From: Mesobaculum littorinae
GTDB taxonomy: Bacteria > Pseudomonadota > Alphaproteobacteria > Rhodobacterales > Rhodobacteraceae
Assembly: GCF_004011175.1 (NCBI RefSeq)
Contig: NZ_RQXX01000001.1
Span: 734,536 to 798,535, forward strand
Reading direction: 5' to 3'
DNA: 64,000 bases
How positions within the stretch are numbered: position 1 is the stretch's first letter; each line of letters begins with the position of its first letter. Below are positions 47,938-57,000 of the stretch, in pieces. The notes below the pieces were generated by a model. The model saw nothing but the letters and a program-made list of their open reading frames with translations. It had not been told where the DNA came from and ran no database searches. The translations under genes and the position numbers were made by a program.

Positions 47938-48411
47938 ATGAGCACCTTTACCGATTACCAGCCGCTGCGTCGCATGGGCTGGCCCGCCCGGGCCGAGGCC
48001 TGGATGGACGCCCGTGGCAAGGGCGCGTGGATCGCCGCGATGGTCGTGGGCTTCATCGCCTTCTGGCCTCTGGGCCTGGCGCTGTTGGCCTACATGTTCT
48101 GGGGCAAGCAGATGTTCCGGGGCGATGGCTGCGGCCGTGGCGCCCGGCGGATGCGGCACACGGGCGCGGTCCGGCGTAGCTCGGGCAACACCGCCTTCGA
48201 CGCCTACAAGGCCGAGACCCTCCGCCGGCTGGAAGACGAGCAGGACGCGTTCGAGGCCTTCCTGGACCGCCTGCGCGCCGCCAAGGACAAGTCCGAGTTC
48301 GACCAGTTCATGGACGACCGCGCCCGCAAGACCGACGCCGATGGCCGCGACCATGAGGACGGCACCGATGAAGACGCCGGCGCACGACAGCCCGGGTCTG
48401 CCCCGGCTTGA
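47938..48411 (+). CDS. DUF2852 domain membrane protein
   Basis: This 157-aa protein has one membrane helix at about 35-60 (IAAMVVGFIAFWPLGLALLAYMFW), the DUF2852 core, followed by a cytosolic helical tail (TLRRLEDEQDAFEAFLDRLR) rich in charge. The family is common in Rhodobacterales and Rhizobiales and has no known function. ATG 47938 has GGGAG about 10 nt upstream; in-frame ATGs at 47893 and 47920 are alternatives. It precedes the RDD protein gene by 99 bp. Confidence 0.82.
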   Translation: MSTFTDYQPLRRMGWPARAEAWMDARGKGAWIAAMVVGFIAFWPLGLALLAYMFWGKQMFRGDGCGRGARRMRHTGAVRRSSGNTAFDAYKAETLRRLEDEQDAFEAFLDRLRAAKDKSEFDQFMDDRARKTDADGRDHEDGTDEDAGARQPGSAPA

Positions 48412-48510
48412 ATCGCGGGGCCTCCAAGCACACATCCGGGGTGTCCGCGCGTTGCGGGCGGCCCGGATGCCACCTCGCCCCCGCCGTATCTCCGAAGGAG
48501 ACCCGAGTTC

Positions 48511-48975
48511 ATGACCACGATCGAAAGCACCCCCGTCTGGGACGGCCTTCCCGATCCCGAAACCGAAGCCGAATTCTATGAGGGCGTGCCCACCAAGCGT
48601 GCGATTGCCTGGTGTCTGGACGTGACGCTGATCGGCATCGTGTCGGTCGTGCTGGTGCCCTTCACCCTCTTCACGGCGCTGTTCTACTTTCCCGTCCTGA
48701 TGGCGGTCGTGGGGTTCCTTTATCGCTGGGTCTGCCTGACGCGCGGCTCGGCGACGCTGGGGATGCGGCTGACCGGGATCGAGATCCGCGACCACAGCGG
48801 CGCGCGGCTGGACCCGACCGGCGCCTTCCTGCACACGGCGGGCTATGCCGCATCGCTGGCTATCTTTCCGCTGCAGCTTGTGTCGATCGCGCTGATGCTG
48901 ATCTCTCCCCGCGCGCAGGGCCTGACCGACCATGGACTTGGCACTGCCGCGATTAACCGTCCCGCCGAGGGGTAA
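48511..48975 (+). CDS. RDD family membrane protein
   Basis: This 154-aa protein has an RDD-type core: KRAIAWCLDVTLIGIVSV at the start of the first helix (Asp retained), a second hydrophobic region at about 52-72 (FTALFYFPVLMAVVGFLYRW), GSATLGMRLTGIEI between, and a third helix near 115-135. RDD proteins are integral membrane proteins of unclear function, some linked to ion transport. AAGGAG lies before the ATG. It probably pairs with the DUF2852 gene. Confidence 0.88.
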   Translation: MTTIESTPVWDGLPDPETEAEFYEGVPTKRAIAWCLDVTLIGIVSVVLVPFTLFTALFYFPVLMAVVGFLYRWVCLTRGSATLGMRLTGIEIRDHSGARLDPTGAFLHTAGYAASLAIFPLQLVSIALMLISPRAQGLTDHGLGTAAINRPAEG

Positions 48976-49107
48976 GCCCCTCGCCACCCCCCCTGCCCCC
49001 GCGCCTTAAGCCTGGCGCGGGATTTTGCCTGTTTCGCGTGCATTGAAGGCTATGCAGAGCGGACGAGGCTTGCTAACGTCGCCCCCGGAATTCCGGACCT
49101 CCCCCAC

Positions 49108-49941
49108 ATGCGCCACACCCTTCCCATAGCCCCCCAGTTCTACGTGACCGCGCCCCAGCCGTGCCCCTATCTCGAGGGTCGGATGGAGCGGAAGCTGTTT
49201 ACTGCGCTTCAGGGCGACACCGCCGAGCCGTTGAACGACGCGCTGTCGAAGCAGGGGTTCCGCCGCAGCCAGAACGTCCTCTACCGGCCCTCCTGCGCCG
49301 AATGCGCGGCGTGCCTGTCGGCACGAATCCGCGTGGCCGACTTCAAGCCGTCCAAGACCCAGCGCCGGATCCTCAAGCGCAACGCCGCCCTACGGCGGCA
49401 GGCCAACGCCCCCTGGGCGACCGAGGATCAATACGCGCTGTTCCGGCACTACCTTGACCAACGGCACGCCGATGGCGGAATGGCCGACATGGACATCTTC
49501 GAATTCGCGGCGATGATCGAAGAGACCCCGATCCGCAGCCGCGTCGTCGAATACATGCGCCCCGACGAGGACGGCGGCGCGCCCGATCTGGCGGCGGTGT
49601 GCCTGACCGACGTGCTGGATGACGGCCTGTCGATGGTCTACTCCTTCTACGACCCCGACGCGCAGGCGGATTCACTCGGCACCCATATCATCCTCGATCA
49701 TATCGAGATCGCGCGCGAGGCCGGCCTGCCCTATGTCTACCTGGGCTACTGGGTGCCCGGCAGCCCCAAGATGGGGTACAAGGCACGCTTCAACTCGGTC
49801 GAGGTCTATGTCCACGGCGCATGGCAGGACCTTGGCGACCCCGAGGGCTATTCCTCGGAAACCCACCCTCTGTCGACCGATCCGATCGCCGAACAGGTTG
49901 CCCAGATCAACCTCCCCGACACCCGCGGCACCCGGCGCTAG
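49108..49941 (+). CDS. bpt: Arginyl/leucyl-tRNA protein transferase (Bpt/Ate family)
   Basis: This 277-aa transferase adds an amino acid (leucine in bacterial Bpt) to proteins with N-terminal Asp or Glu, marking them for N-end-rule degradation. The N-terminal ATE_N domain has [14 protein letters not shown] and [16 protein letters not shown] (Cys cluster); the C-terminal domain has [20 protein letters not shown] and [18 protein letters not shown]. Length and motifs fit the family. The partner adaptor ClpS is not in the window. Confidence 0.93.
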   Translation: MRHTLPIAPQFYVTAPQPCPYLEGRMERKLFTALQGDTAEPLNDALSKQGFRRSQNVLYRPSCAECAACLSARIRVADFKPSKTQRRILKRNAALRRQANAPWATEDQYALFRHYLDQRHADGGMADMDIFEFAAMIEETPIRSRVVEYMRPDEDGGAPDLAAVCLTDVLDDGLSMVYSFYDPDAQADSLGTHIILDHIEIAREAGLPYVYLGYWVPGSPKMGYKARFNSVEVYVHGAWQDLGDPEGYSSETHPLSTDPIAEQVAQINLPDTRGTRR

Positions 49942-50088
49942 CCTCCGAAAAAGACGCGCGGCCCGGCTTGCCGGGTCTGGCAGCGGGCTGCGGTCGCGAT
50001 GTGCCATCCCACCATACCGCCGCGCGTGGGGGAACCCACGCCCTTCTCACGCCGCCGGACCATCCTTTTATCCCCCACTCTTAACGTG

Positions 50089-50106
50089 CCTCCCGGGCCC
50101 GGGAGG
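50089..50106. terminator. Perfect palindrome in the bpt/amaB convergent region
   Basis: CCTCCCGGGCCCGGGAGG is an 18-nt perfect palindrome in the 266 bp between the convergent bpt and amaB genes. It may fold as a terminator in both transcripts, though no T-run follows. Confidence 0.4.
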
Positions 50107-50207
50107 TGGGGCTTGCGCCCCGGCACACTGCCGCGACACGACGGAAAGGTGACGTCCCCGCCCCCGTGCCGCGACGGCCGGGCACGCAGTTGCCCGGACC
50201 TGCAGGG

Positions 50208-51725
50208 TCAGCCGATGTCGAAGGTCACGCCCTGCGCCAGGGGCAGATCGCGTGAGTAGTTGATTGTATTGGTGGCCCGGCGCATGTAGGCGCGCCACGC
50301 GTCCGATCCGCTTTCGCGGCCGCCGCCGGTCTCCTTCTCGCCCCCGAAGGCGCCGCCGATCTCGGCGCCCGAGGTGCCGATATTGACGTTGGCGATGCCG
50401 CAGTCCGACCCGCGGGCCGACAGGAACACCTCCATCTCGCGCAGGTCGGTGGTGAAGATCGACGACGACAGGCCGCCGCCCACCGCGTTGTGATCCTCGA
50501 TCGCGGCGTCCAGATCGCTGTAGCGCATGACGTAGAGGATCGGGGCGAAGGTCTCCTCCATCACCGGGCCGGTCTGCGCCGGCATCTCGACCAGCGCGGG
50601 GCGAACGTAGATCGCCGTCTCTGGGCCCACCTCGACCCGCTCGCCGCCATGCACGGTTCCGCCCGCCTCCTGCGCTGTCCGAAGCGCGACGCCCATGGCG
50701 TCGAACGCCGCGGCGTCGATCAGCGGGCCGACCAGCGCGTCGGTTTCCAGCGGGTTGCCGATGCTGACCGAGGCATAGGCCCGTTTGAGCGCGGGAACGA
50801 GCTCGTCATAAACGCTGTCATGCACGAAAAGCCGCCGCATGGTGGTGCAGCGCTGTCCGGCGGTGCCCATGGCGCCGAAGGCGATGGCCCGCAGCGCCAT
50901 GTCCAGGTCGGCCGAGGGGCAGACGATCCCGGCGTTGTTGCCGCCGAGTTCCAGGATCGAGCGGCCGAACCGCGCCGCGACCCGGGGCCCCACGATGCGG
51001 CCCATCCGGGTGGACCCGGTGGCCGAGACCAGCGCGACCTTCGGGCTGTCGGTAATGACCTCGCCCACCTCGGGTCCGCCGATCAGGATCTGGCTCAGCC
51101 CCTCCGGCGCGTCGCCGAAGCGGGCCAGCGCCCGGTCGAACACCGCCTGGCAGCCGATCGCGGTCAGCGGCGTCTTCTCCGACGGCTTCCAGACCACTGG
51201 ATCGCCGCAGACCAGCGCCAGCGCCGCGTTCCAGCACCACGGCGCCAGCGGAAAGTTGAAGGCCGTGATGATGCCGACGACGCCCAGCGGATGCCAGGTT
51301 TCCATCATCCGATGCCCGGGGCGTTCGGTGGCGATGGTCAGGCCGTAAAGCTGGCGCGACAGGCCCACGGCAAAGTCGCAGATGTCGATCATCTCCTGCA
51401 CTTCGCCTGCGCCCTCGGACGGGCTCTTGCCCGCCTCTATCGACACCAGCCGGCCCAGCTCCTCCTTCGAGGCGCGCAGTTCCTCGGCGAAAAGCCGGAC
51501 CAGTTCGCCGCGCTTCGGGGCGGGCACCAGCCGCCAGTCGCGGAAGGCCGCCGCGGCACGGTCGATCGCGGAGGCGGCCGAGGCGGCATCGTCGGTGGCG
51601 ACATGGGCCACGGCCTCGCCCGTCAGGGGCGAAATCACGGCCTGTCCGCCCGCCACCTCCAGATCGCGGGAAACGCCGCAGGCCGCCAGCGTGTCGCGGG
51701 TCATCTCGGAAAGCGGCTGTGTCAT
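50208..51725 (-). CDS. amaB: L-piperidine-6-carboxylate / alpha-aminoadipate semialdehyde dehydrogenase
   Basis: This 505-aa aldehyde dehydrogenase is of the ALDH7 (antiquitin/AmaB) type. Segments: GIITAFNFPLAPWCWNAAL, ELGGNNAGIV with the catalytic Glu, TAGQRCTTMRRLFVH with the catalytic Cys, and a family C-terminus RRATNTINYSRDLPLAQGV. ALDH7 enzymes oxidise alpha-aminoadipate semialdehyde, the open form of piperidine-6-carboxylate. The gene just upstream is an AmaA-like oxidase that would make this substrate. ATG 51725 has GGGAGA 9 nt before; ATG 51770 is an alternative start. Confidence 0.87.
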   Translation of the reverse strand: MTQPLSEMTRDTLAACGVSRDLEVAGGQAVISPLTGEAVAHVATDDAASAASAIDRAAAAFRDWRLVPAPKRGELVRLFAEELRASKEELGRLVSIEAGKSPSEGAGEVQEMIDICDFAVGLSRQLYGLTIATERPGHRMMETWHPLGVVGIITAFNFPLAPWCWNAALALVCGDPVVWKPSEKTPLTAIGCQAVFDRALARFGDAPEGLSQILIGGPEVGEVITDSPKVALVSATGSTRMGRIVGPRVAARFGRSILELGGNNAGIVCPSADLDMALRAIAFGAMGTAGQRCTTMRRLFVHDSVYDELVPALKRAYASVSIGNPLETDALVGPLIDAAAFDAMGVALRTAQEAGGTVHGGERVEVGPETAIYVRPALVEMPAQTGPVMEETFAPILYVMRYSDLDAAIEDHNAVGGGLSSSIFTTDLREMEVFLSARGSDCGIANVNIGTSGAEIGGAFGGEKETGGGRESGSDAWRAYMRRATNTINYSRDLPLAQGVTFDIG

Positions 51726-51913
51726 CTGAAAAATCTCCCTGTATCGCGCCACTTCGGGCGTCTTGGTCATGGTCCGCCGTCCCCATCTGTGCGCGTCCGC
51801 GGCGTGGCGGCGGTTTGCAGGCTGGCGTCGTGCGAGGCGATGGCTTGCCCGGCGAACACCCCCGGCGTCCGAAGGTCTGCCCCGGCGGCGCGCGGATCGC
51901 AAGTCTGCGGGGC

Positions 51914-53173
51914 CTAACCCGCGCGGCGCAGGCCCGTGGCATGGACCAGCAGCGCACCTGCCTCGACCACCGCGCCGCGCAGGCGTGGGATCGGTTCGGC
52001 ATAGGCGTCACGGGCCGGGATCGGCAGCGCGTCCTCCGAACCCTCGATTGCCGCCCGGGCCAGGGCGCGGCCGAAGACGGTGCCGGGCCCGATCCCGCGC
52101 CCCGAGTAGCCGAAGACGGCATAACCGCCGGGACCCAGCCTGAGGATTTTCGGCAGATGGTCGCGGGTTACGGCGATCCGTCCGTGCCATGCGTGGGTGA
52201 TGCGGGGCGGCGCGATGCCGGGGAACAGCGCCCGCAGTTTCCGCGCCGCCCAGTCGCGGTGCAGCCCCGCAGCGGGATGGCCGAGCGCGCCGATACCGCC
52301 CAGGATCAGTCGCCCCGCGGCATCCATGCGGAACGAACTCATGACCGGGGCGGTATCCCAGCAGCCCTCGCCTCCGACGAGGATCCGCGCCCGCAGGTCC
52401 TCTGGCAGCGGCGCGGTCGCGAGCTGAAAGTAATGCATCGGCGCAAAGCGGCGGCGGGCAGCGGGCGTGCCGGCATAGGCATTCGTCGCCTCGATCAGCG
52501 CGCGGGCGCGGATCACGTGTCCCCCCACCGTGACCTGCCAGCCTGTCGCGGTGCGATGCCACGCGGCAGGCGTGTGCTCGACCAAGCGCGCACCCGCCGA
52601 GACGGCCGCGCGCGCCAGTCCACGGGCATAGCCCAGCGGCTGGATCGTTCCGGCGCGCGGGTCGAAAAGCGCGCCATGCACCGCCGCGCTGCCGGTGCGG
52701 CTTCGCGCCTCTGCTGCGTCGAGCAGTTGCACCGGCGCGCCCCTCGCGGTCAGCTGGGCGTGGCGGCGGCGCAGATCGCGCAGGCCCGACGGCGCATGGG
52801 CGCAATGCAGCGTGCCCGCGCGCCGCGCCTCGCACCTTATCTGGAACTGCTCGATCAGGGTGAAGACATCCCCCGGCGCCGCCGCGAGAAGGGCGTTGAA
52901 CCGGACGCCCGTCTGCGGGCCCAGCAGCTGCTCGACCTCGTCCGGCGGCGTCCAGAGTCCCGCGTTGACAAGGCCCACGTTGCGCCCCGACCCGCCCTCG
53001 CCCACCGTCGCAGCCTCGATCACGCAGACGCGGGCCCCGGCGAGAGAGGCGTGCAGCGCCGCCGAGAGGCCCGTGAAGCCCGCGCCGATCACCACGAGGT
53101 CGACCTCGGTATCGCGGTCGAGCGGGGGCGCCGCGACATGCTCCTCGACCGTGTCCTGCCACAGCGCGCGCAT
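51914..53173 (-). CDS. amaA: FAD-dependent oxidase of the DAO family, probable L-pipecolate oxidase
   Basis: This 419-aa flavoprotein begins with FAD-binding VVIGAGFTGLSAALHASLAG (GxGxxG near residue 30) and has FGYSGRGIGPGTVFGRALA near the end, where the glycine oxidase/DAO family closes over FAD. It resembles AmaA-type L-pipecolate oxidases. Gene order amaA then amaB (188 bp apart, same strand) supports conversion of L-pipecolate to piperidine-6-carboxylate and on to aminoadipate, a lysine-degradation branch. A D-amino-acid or other substrate cannot be ruled out. Confidence 0.78.
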   Translation of the reverse strand: MRALWQDTVEEHVAAPPLDRDTEVDLVVIGAGFTGLSAALHASLAGARVCVIEAATVGEGGSGRNVGLVNAGLWTPPDEVEQLLGPQTGVRFNALLAAAPGDVFTLIEQFQIRCEARRAGTLHCAHAPSGLRDLRRRHAQLTARGAPVQLLDAAEARSRTGSAAVHGALFDPRAGTIQPLGYARGLARAAVSAGARLVEHTPAAWHRTATGWQVTVGGHVIRARALIEATNAYAGTPAARRRFAPMHYFQLATAPLPEDLRARILVGGEGCWDTAPVMSSFRMDAAGRLILGGIGALGHPAAGLHRDWAARKLRALFPGIAPPRITHAWHGRIAVTRDHLPKILRLGPGGYAVFGYSGRGIGPGTVFGRALARAAIEGSEDALPIPARDAYAEPIPRLRGAVVEAGALLVHATGLRRAG

Positions 53174-53264
53174 TCAAGCCCCCTGTTCCGGCCGAACGAC
53201 GGCCCCAAGGTCAGCCTGCCGCAAAAGACGCAGGGCGCAATGAAAAACTTCGAGGGAGGGGATG

Positions 53265-53338
53265 TGGAGCGGGTAGACGGAATCGAACCGACATAGCCTG
53301 CTTGGAAGGCAGGGGCTTTACCATTAAGCTATACCCGC
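53265..53338 (-). tRNA. tRNA-Gly(TCC)
   Basis: A 74-nt cloverleaf on the minus strand with encoded CCA. The acceptor is GCGGGTA/TACCCGC. The anticodon stem is CCTGC/GCAGG with loop CTTCCAA, giving anticodon TCC. The T arm includes GTTCGATT. It lies 90 bp downstream of the split tRNA-Leu on the same strand. Confidence 0.96.
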
Positions 53339-53428
53339 TCAGGGTGGGCGCATGCCTAGCGCAGCGTTGGGCGGCGGTCAACTCGGATCCTGCGAGGTGT
53401 CGTCGGGTCGGCCGGCGCCGGGGCTGTC

Positions 53429-53755
53429 TGGTGCGGACTGCGGGACTCGAACCCGCACTCCCGAAGGACACAGATTTTCGTACCACTTCGGCTTTCGCCG
53501 CCGCGCCCCTGGGGGGCTCGTTCGTGGTCTGGACTATCCCTTCACCATAGCCCCGGTTCCCCGGACCCTTAGGCGCCGCCCGTCTAGTCTCTACACCTTC
53601 CCGGCGTTTCAGCGCCGGGCTTGGCTCGGGATCGGCACGGGCGCCCGAAGGCCCCAGAGCTTTCCCCGAATTTGAGCGGTTCTACCCGGCGGTTTCCCCC
53701 TCGGGCACTCCAAATCGTCAAAGTCTGCTGCGTCTACCAATTCCGCCACGTCCGC
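53429..53755 (-). tRNA. tRNA-Leu(TAA), split by a group I intron
   Basis: The 5' exon is 53721-53755 (35 nt, starting GCGGACGTGGCGGAATTGG). The 3' exon is 53429-53478 (50 nt, ending in encoded CCA). Joined, they make an 85-nt tRNA-Leu. The acceptor pairs GCGGACG/AGTCCGC with a final mismatch, the variable arm is long, and the T arm is GCGGG-TTCGAGT-CCCGC. The anticodon stem is GCAGA/TCTGT with loop CTTAAAA, so the anticodon is TAA. The intron interrupts between the first and second anticodon bases. Without removal of the 242-nt intron the anticodon cannot form. Confidence 0.95.
53479..53720 (-). ncRNA. Group I self-splicing intron (242 nt) in tRNA-Leu(UAA)
   Basis: The intron starts after a U of the 5' exon (ACTT, then TGACGATTTG) and ends in G (TACG), as group I introns do. 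Core elements are visible on the minus strand: Q region AAATTCGGGGAAAGC (53659-53673), R region GTAGAGACTAGACGG (53580-53594) and S region GGATAGTCCAGACC (53527-53540). GACTA and TAGTC of R and S form P7. GAGT near the intron start can pair with exon ACTT, with the usual G-U at the splice site (P1). No ORF or homing endonuclease is inside. Subgroup IC3 is likely. Confidence 0.93.
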
Positions 53756-53916
53756 ACGGGGCGGTATTTGCCACATCGCGGCGGCAATGGCGACCGCTTT
53801 TGCGCGACTCGCCCCGGGCGCGGTCGCGGCCCGGTTCCGTGCCGCACCGCAGGCCACGCATCGCAGCCAGACGTCGCGCGCGGGGCCCGGAATGTCGCAT
53901 ATCGGATCCTTTCAAA

Positions 53917-53969
53917 ATCGGGCATCCCCGATGTAACGGGCAGTTTGCAACTCGGGTACATCACTGTAC
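53917..53969 (+). promoter_or_regulatory. Two inverted repeats upstream of putA
   Basis: ATCGGG-CATC-CCCGAT (53917-53932) and GTACA-TCAC-TGTAC (53956-53969) lie 58-110 bp before the putA ATG. Between them TTGCAA (53945-53950) could serve as a -35, with the second repeat over the -10 region. putA is usually controlled by a proline-sensing regulator (PutR). No putR gene is adjacent here, so the assignment is inference. Confidence 0.4.
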
Positions 53970-54026
53970 AGATCTGGTGACGGGACCCCGATCCACCCCC
54001 CGTGTAGCCGTCGGAAAAGGAGCCTC

Positions 54027-57000
54027 ATGCCCGCGACCTGCCCCATCCCGCCGTCCGCCCGGCTCATCATGCCGAAATACGCCGATCCCGCCAATGTGCT
54101 GTCGGCCTGCGTCGCCGACGCCGGGCTGTCGTCCGAGGCGCGGGAAGAAATCGTGACGCGTGCCGCGGACTACGTCCGCAAGATCCGTGCCGACCGCAAT
54201 CCCGGCCTGATGGAGATGTTCCTGTCGGAATACGGCCTGTCGACGGAAGAAGGCATCGCCCTGATGTGTTTGGCCGAGGCGCTGCTGCGCGTGCCCGACG
54301 CCGACACCATCGACGCGCTGATCGAGGACAAGATCGCGCCCTCGGACTGGGCCAAGCACATGGGGCATTCGGCCTCTCCGCTGGTCAATGCCTCGACCTG
54401 GGCGCTGATGCTGACGGGCCGCGTGCTGGAGGATCCCAAGCCGGGGATCGCGGGGCACCTGCGCGGCGCCGTGCGCCGTTTGGGCGAGCCGGTGATCCGC
54501 CGCGCCGTGGCCCGCGCGATGCGCGAGATGGGGCGCCAGTTCGTCCTGGGCGAGGACATGCCGCGCGCGATGAACCGCGCCGCCGGGATGGAAGCCAAGG
54601 GCTATACCTATTCCTACGACATGCTGGGCGAGGCTGCCCGCACGGCCGCCGACGCGGCGCGCTACCTGACCGCCTATCGCGGCGCGATCGAGGTCATGGC
54701 CCCGCGCGCGACCAAGGGCGACATCCGCCGCAACCCGGGCCTGTCGGTCAAGTTCTCGGCCCTGCACCCGCGGTACGAGGTCGCACAGGCCGACCGGGTG
54801 CTGAGGGACCTCGTGCCCGTGGTCCGCGACCTGGCGCAAAAGGCCAAGGCGGCGGGCATCGGCCTGAACGTCGACGCGGAAGAGGCCGACCGGCTGGAGC
54901 TGTCGCTGGCGGTGATCGAACGCGTGCTCGAGGACCCGGCGCTGGCCGGCTGGGACGGCTTCGGCGTCGTCGTGCAGGCCTATGGCCAGCGGGCGGGCGC
55001 AGCGATCGACTGGATCGACGCACTGGCCGAGCGGCTGGACCGAAGGGTCATGGTGCGTCTGGTCAAGGGCGCCTACTGGGATACCGAGGTCAAGCATGCC
55101 CAGACGATGGGAATGGACGGCTTTCCGGTCTTCACCGACAAGGCCGCGACCGATGTCAGCTATCTCGGCAATGCGCGGCGGCTTCTGCAAAAACGGGCGC
55201 GGATCTATCCGCAGTTCGCCACGCACAACGCCCATACCGTCGCCGCGATCCTCAAGATGGTCGAGGATGAGGGCGCCGCGCACGACAGCTTCGAATTCCA
55301 GCGTCTGCACGGCATGGGCGAACGGCTGCACGATCTGGTCATGGCCGATCACGGCACCCGCTGCCGCATCTATGCCCCGGTCGGCGCGCATCGCGATCTG
55401 CTGGCCTATCTCGTACGGCGGCTTCTTGAGAACGGGGCGAACTCGTCCTTCGTCAACCGGATCGTCGACACCCGCGTCCCGCCCGAGGCGGTGGTCCCCT
55501 GCCCCTTCGACGCCATGCAGACGAACCGGCGGCTGCCGACCGGCGCGGATCTCTACCGGCCCGAGCGGGCGAACTCGGCGGGCTTCGACCTGACCGACCC
55601 CGCCCAGCTAGACCGGATCGACGTCGCGCGCGATCCGCACCGACAGGCCGAATTCTCTGCCGCGCCCATGCTGGCCGAAACGCCCGCCGCGGCGCAGACC
55701 GAACCCGGCGACGGCCCCGCCCCCACGCCGCGGCCCAGCCCCGTCGATCCCGCCGACGTGCCGGGTCACGTGCGCGATGCATCGCCCGCCGATATCGACG
55801 CAGCGCTCGACGCCGCGCAGGTCTGGAGCGCCCCGCGCGAGGAACGCGCCCGGGTGCTGTCGGCGGCGGCCGACCTCTACGAGCAGGATTTCGGCGCGCT
55901 CTTCGCCCTGCTCGCCCGCGAGGCGGGCAAGACCATGACCGATGCGGTGGCCGAGCTGCGCGAGGCGGTGGATTTCCTGCGCTACTACGCCGCCCGCCTG
56001 CCCGATCAGGCGCCCCTGGGCCGTGTGACCTGCATTTCGCCCTGGAACTTCCCGCTGGCGATCTTCAGCGGGCAGATCGCCGCCGCCCTGGGCGCCGGCA
56101 ACGCGGTGCTGGCCAAGCCCGCGCCGCAAACCCCGCTGATCGCCGCCCGCGCGATCGCGCATCTGCATGCCGCGGGGGTGCCGGCCGGGGCGCTGCAGCT
56201 TCTGCCCGGCGGCGGCGAAGTCGGCGCGGCGCTGACCTCCGACCCCCGGGTCGACGGGGTGGTTTTCACCGGCTCGACCGCGACGGCGCGCCACATCGCG
56301 CGGGCGATGGCCGATACCCTCGCCCCGGGCGCGCCGCTCATCGCCGAAACCGGCGGGCTGAACGCGATGATCGTGGACAGCACCGCGCTGCCCGAGCAGG
56401 CGGTGCGCGACATCCTTGCCTCGGCCTTCCAGTCCGCCGGGCAGCGGTGCTCGGCGCTGCGCTGTCTCTACGTTCAGGAGGACATCGCAGGGAGTTTCAA
56501 GAAGATGCTCTTCGGTGCGATGGACGCGCTTGAAACCGGCGACCCGTGGGAGCTGGGGACCGATTCCGGGCCGCTGATCGACGCCGCCGTGCATGGCCGG
56601 ATCTCGGGCTATGTCGAGGCCGCCCGCACCGAGGGCCGCGTGCTGCACGAGGCGACGCAATCCGGTCCCGGTCACGCGCTGCCCCCCGTCGTGATCGAGG
56701 TTCCGGGCATCGGCGCGATGGAGGACGAGATCTTCGGCCCCGTCCTGCATCTCGCCACCTACCGGTCGGACGAGATCGACGCGGTGATCGACGCGATAAA
56801 CGCGCGTGGCTATGGGCTGACCTTCGGCCTGCACACCCGCATCGACGACCGCGTCCAGCACGTGGTCGAGCGGCTGACCGTCGGCAACCTCTACGTCAAT
56901 CGCAACCAGATCGGCGCGGTCGTGGGGTCCCAGCCCTTCGGCGGCGAGGGCCTTTCGGGCACCGGGCCCAAGGCGGGCGGGCCGCTTTACCTGCCCAAGT

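Noticed and set aside
53609-53857. Open frames across the 53429-53755 region
   Set aside because: They run through a split tRNA gene and its intron; the RNA explains the sequence.
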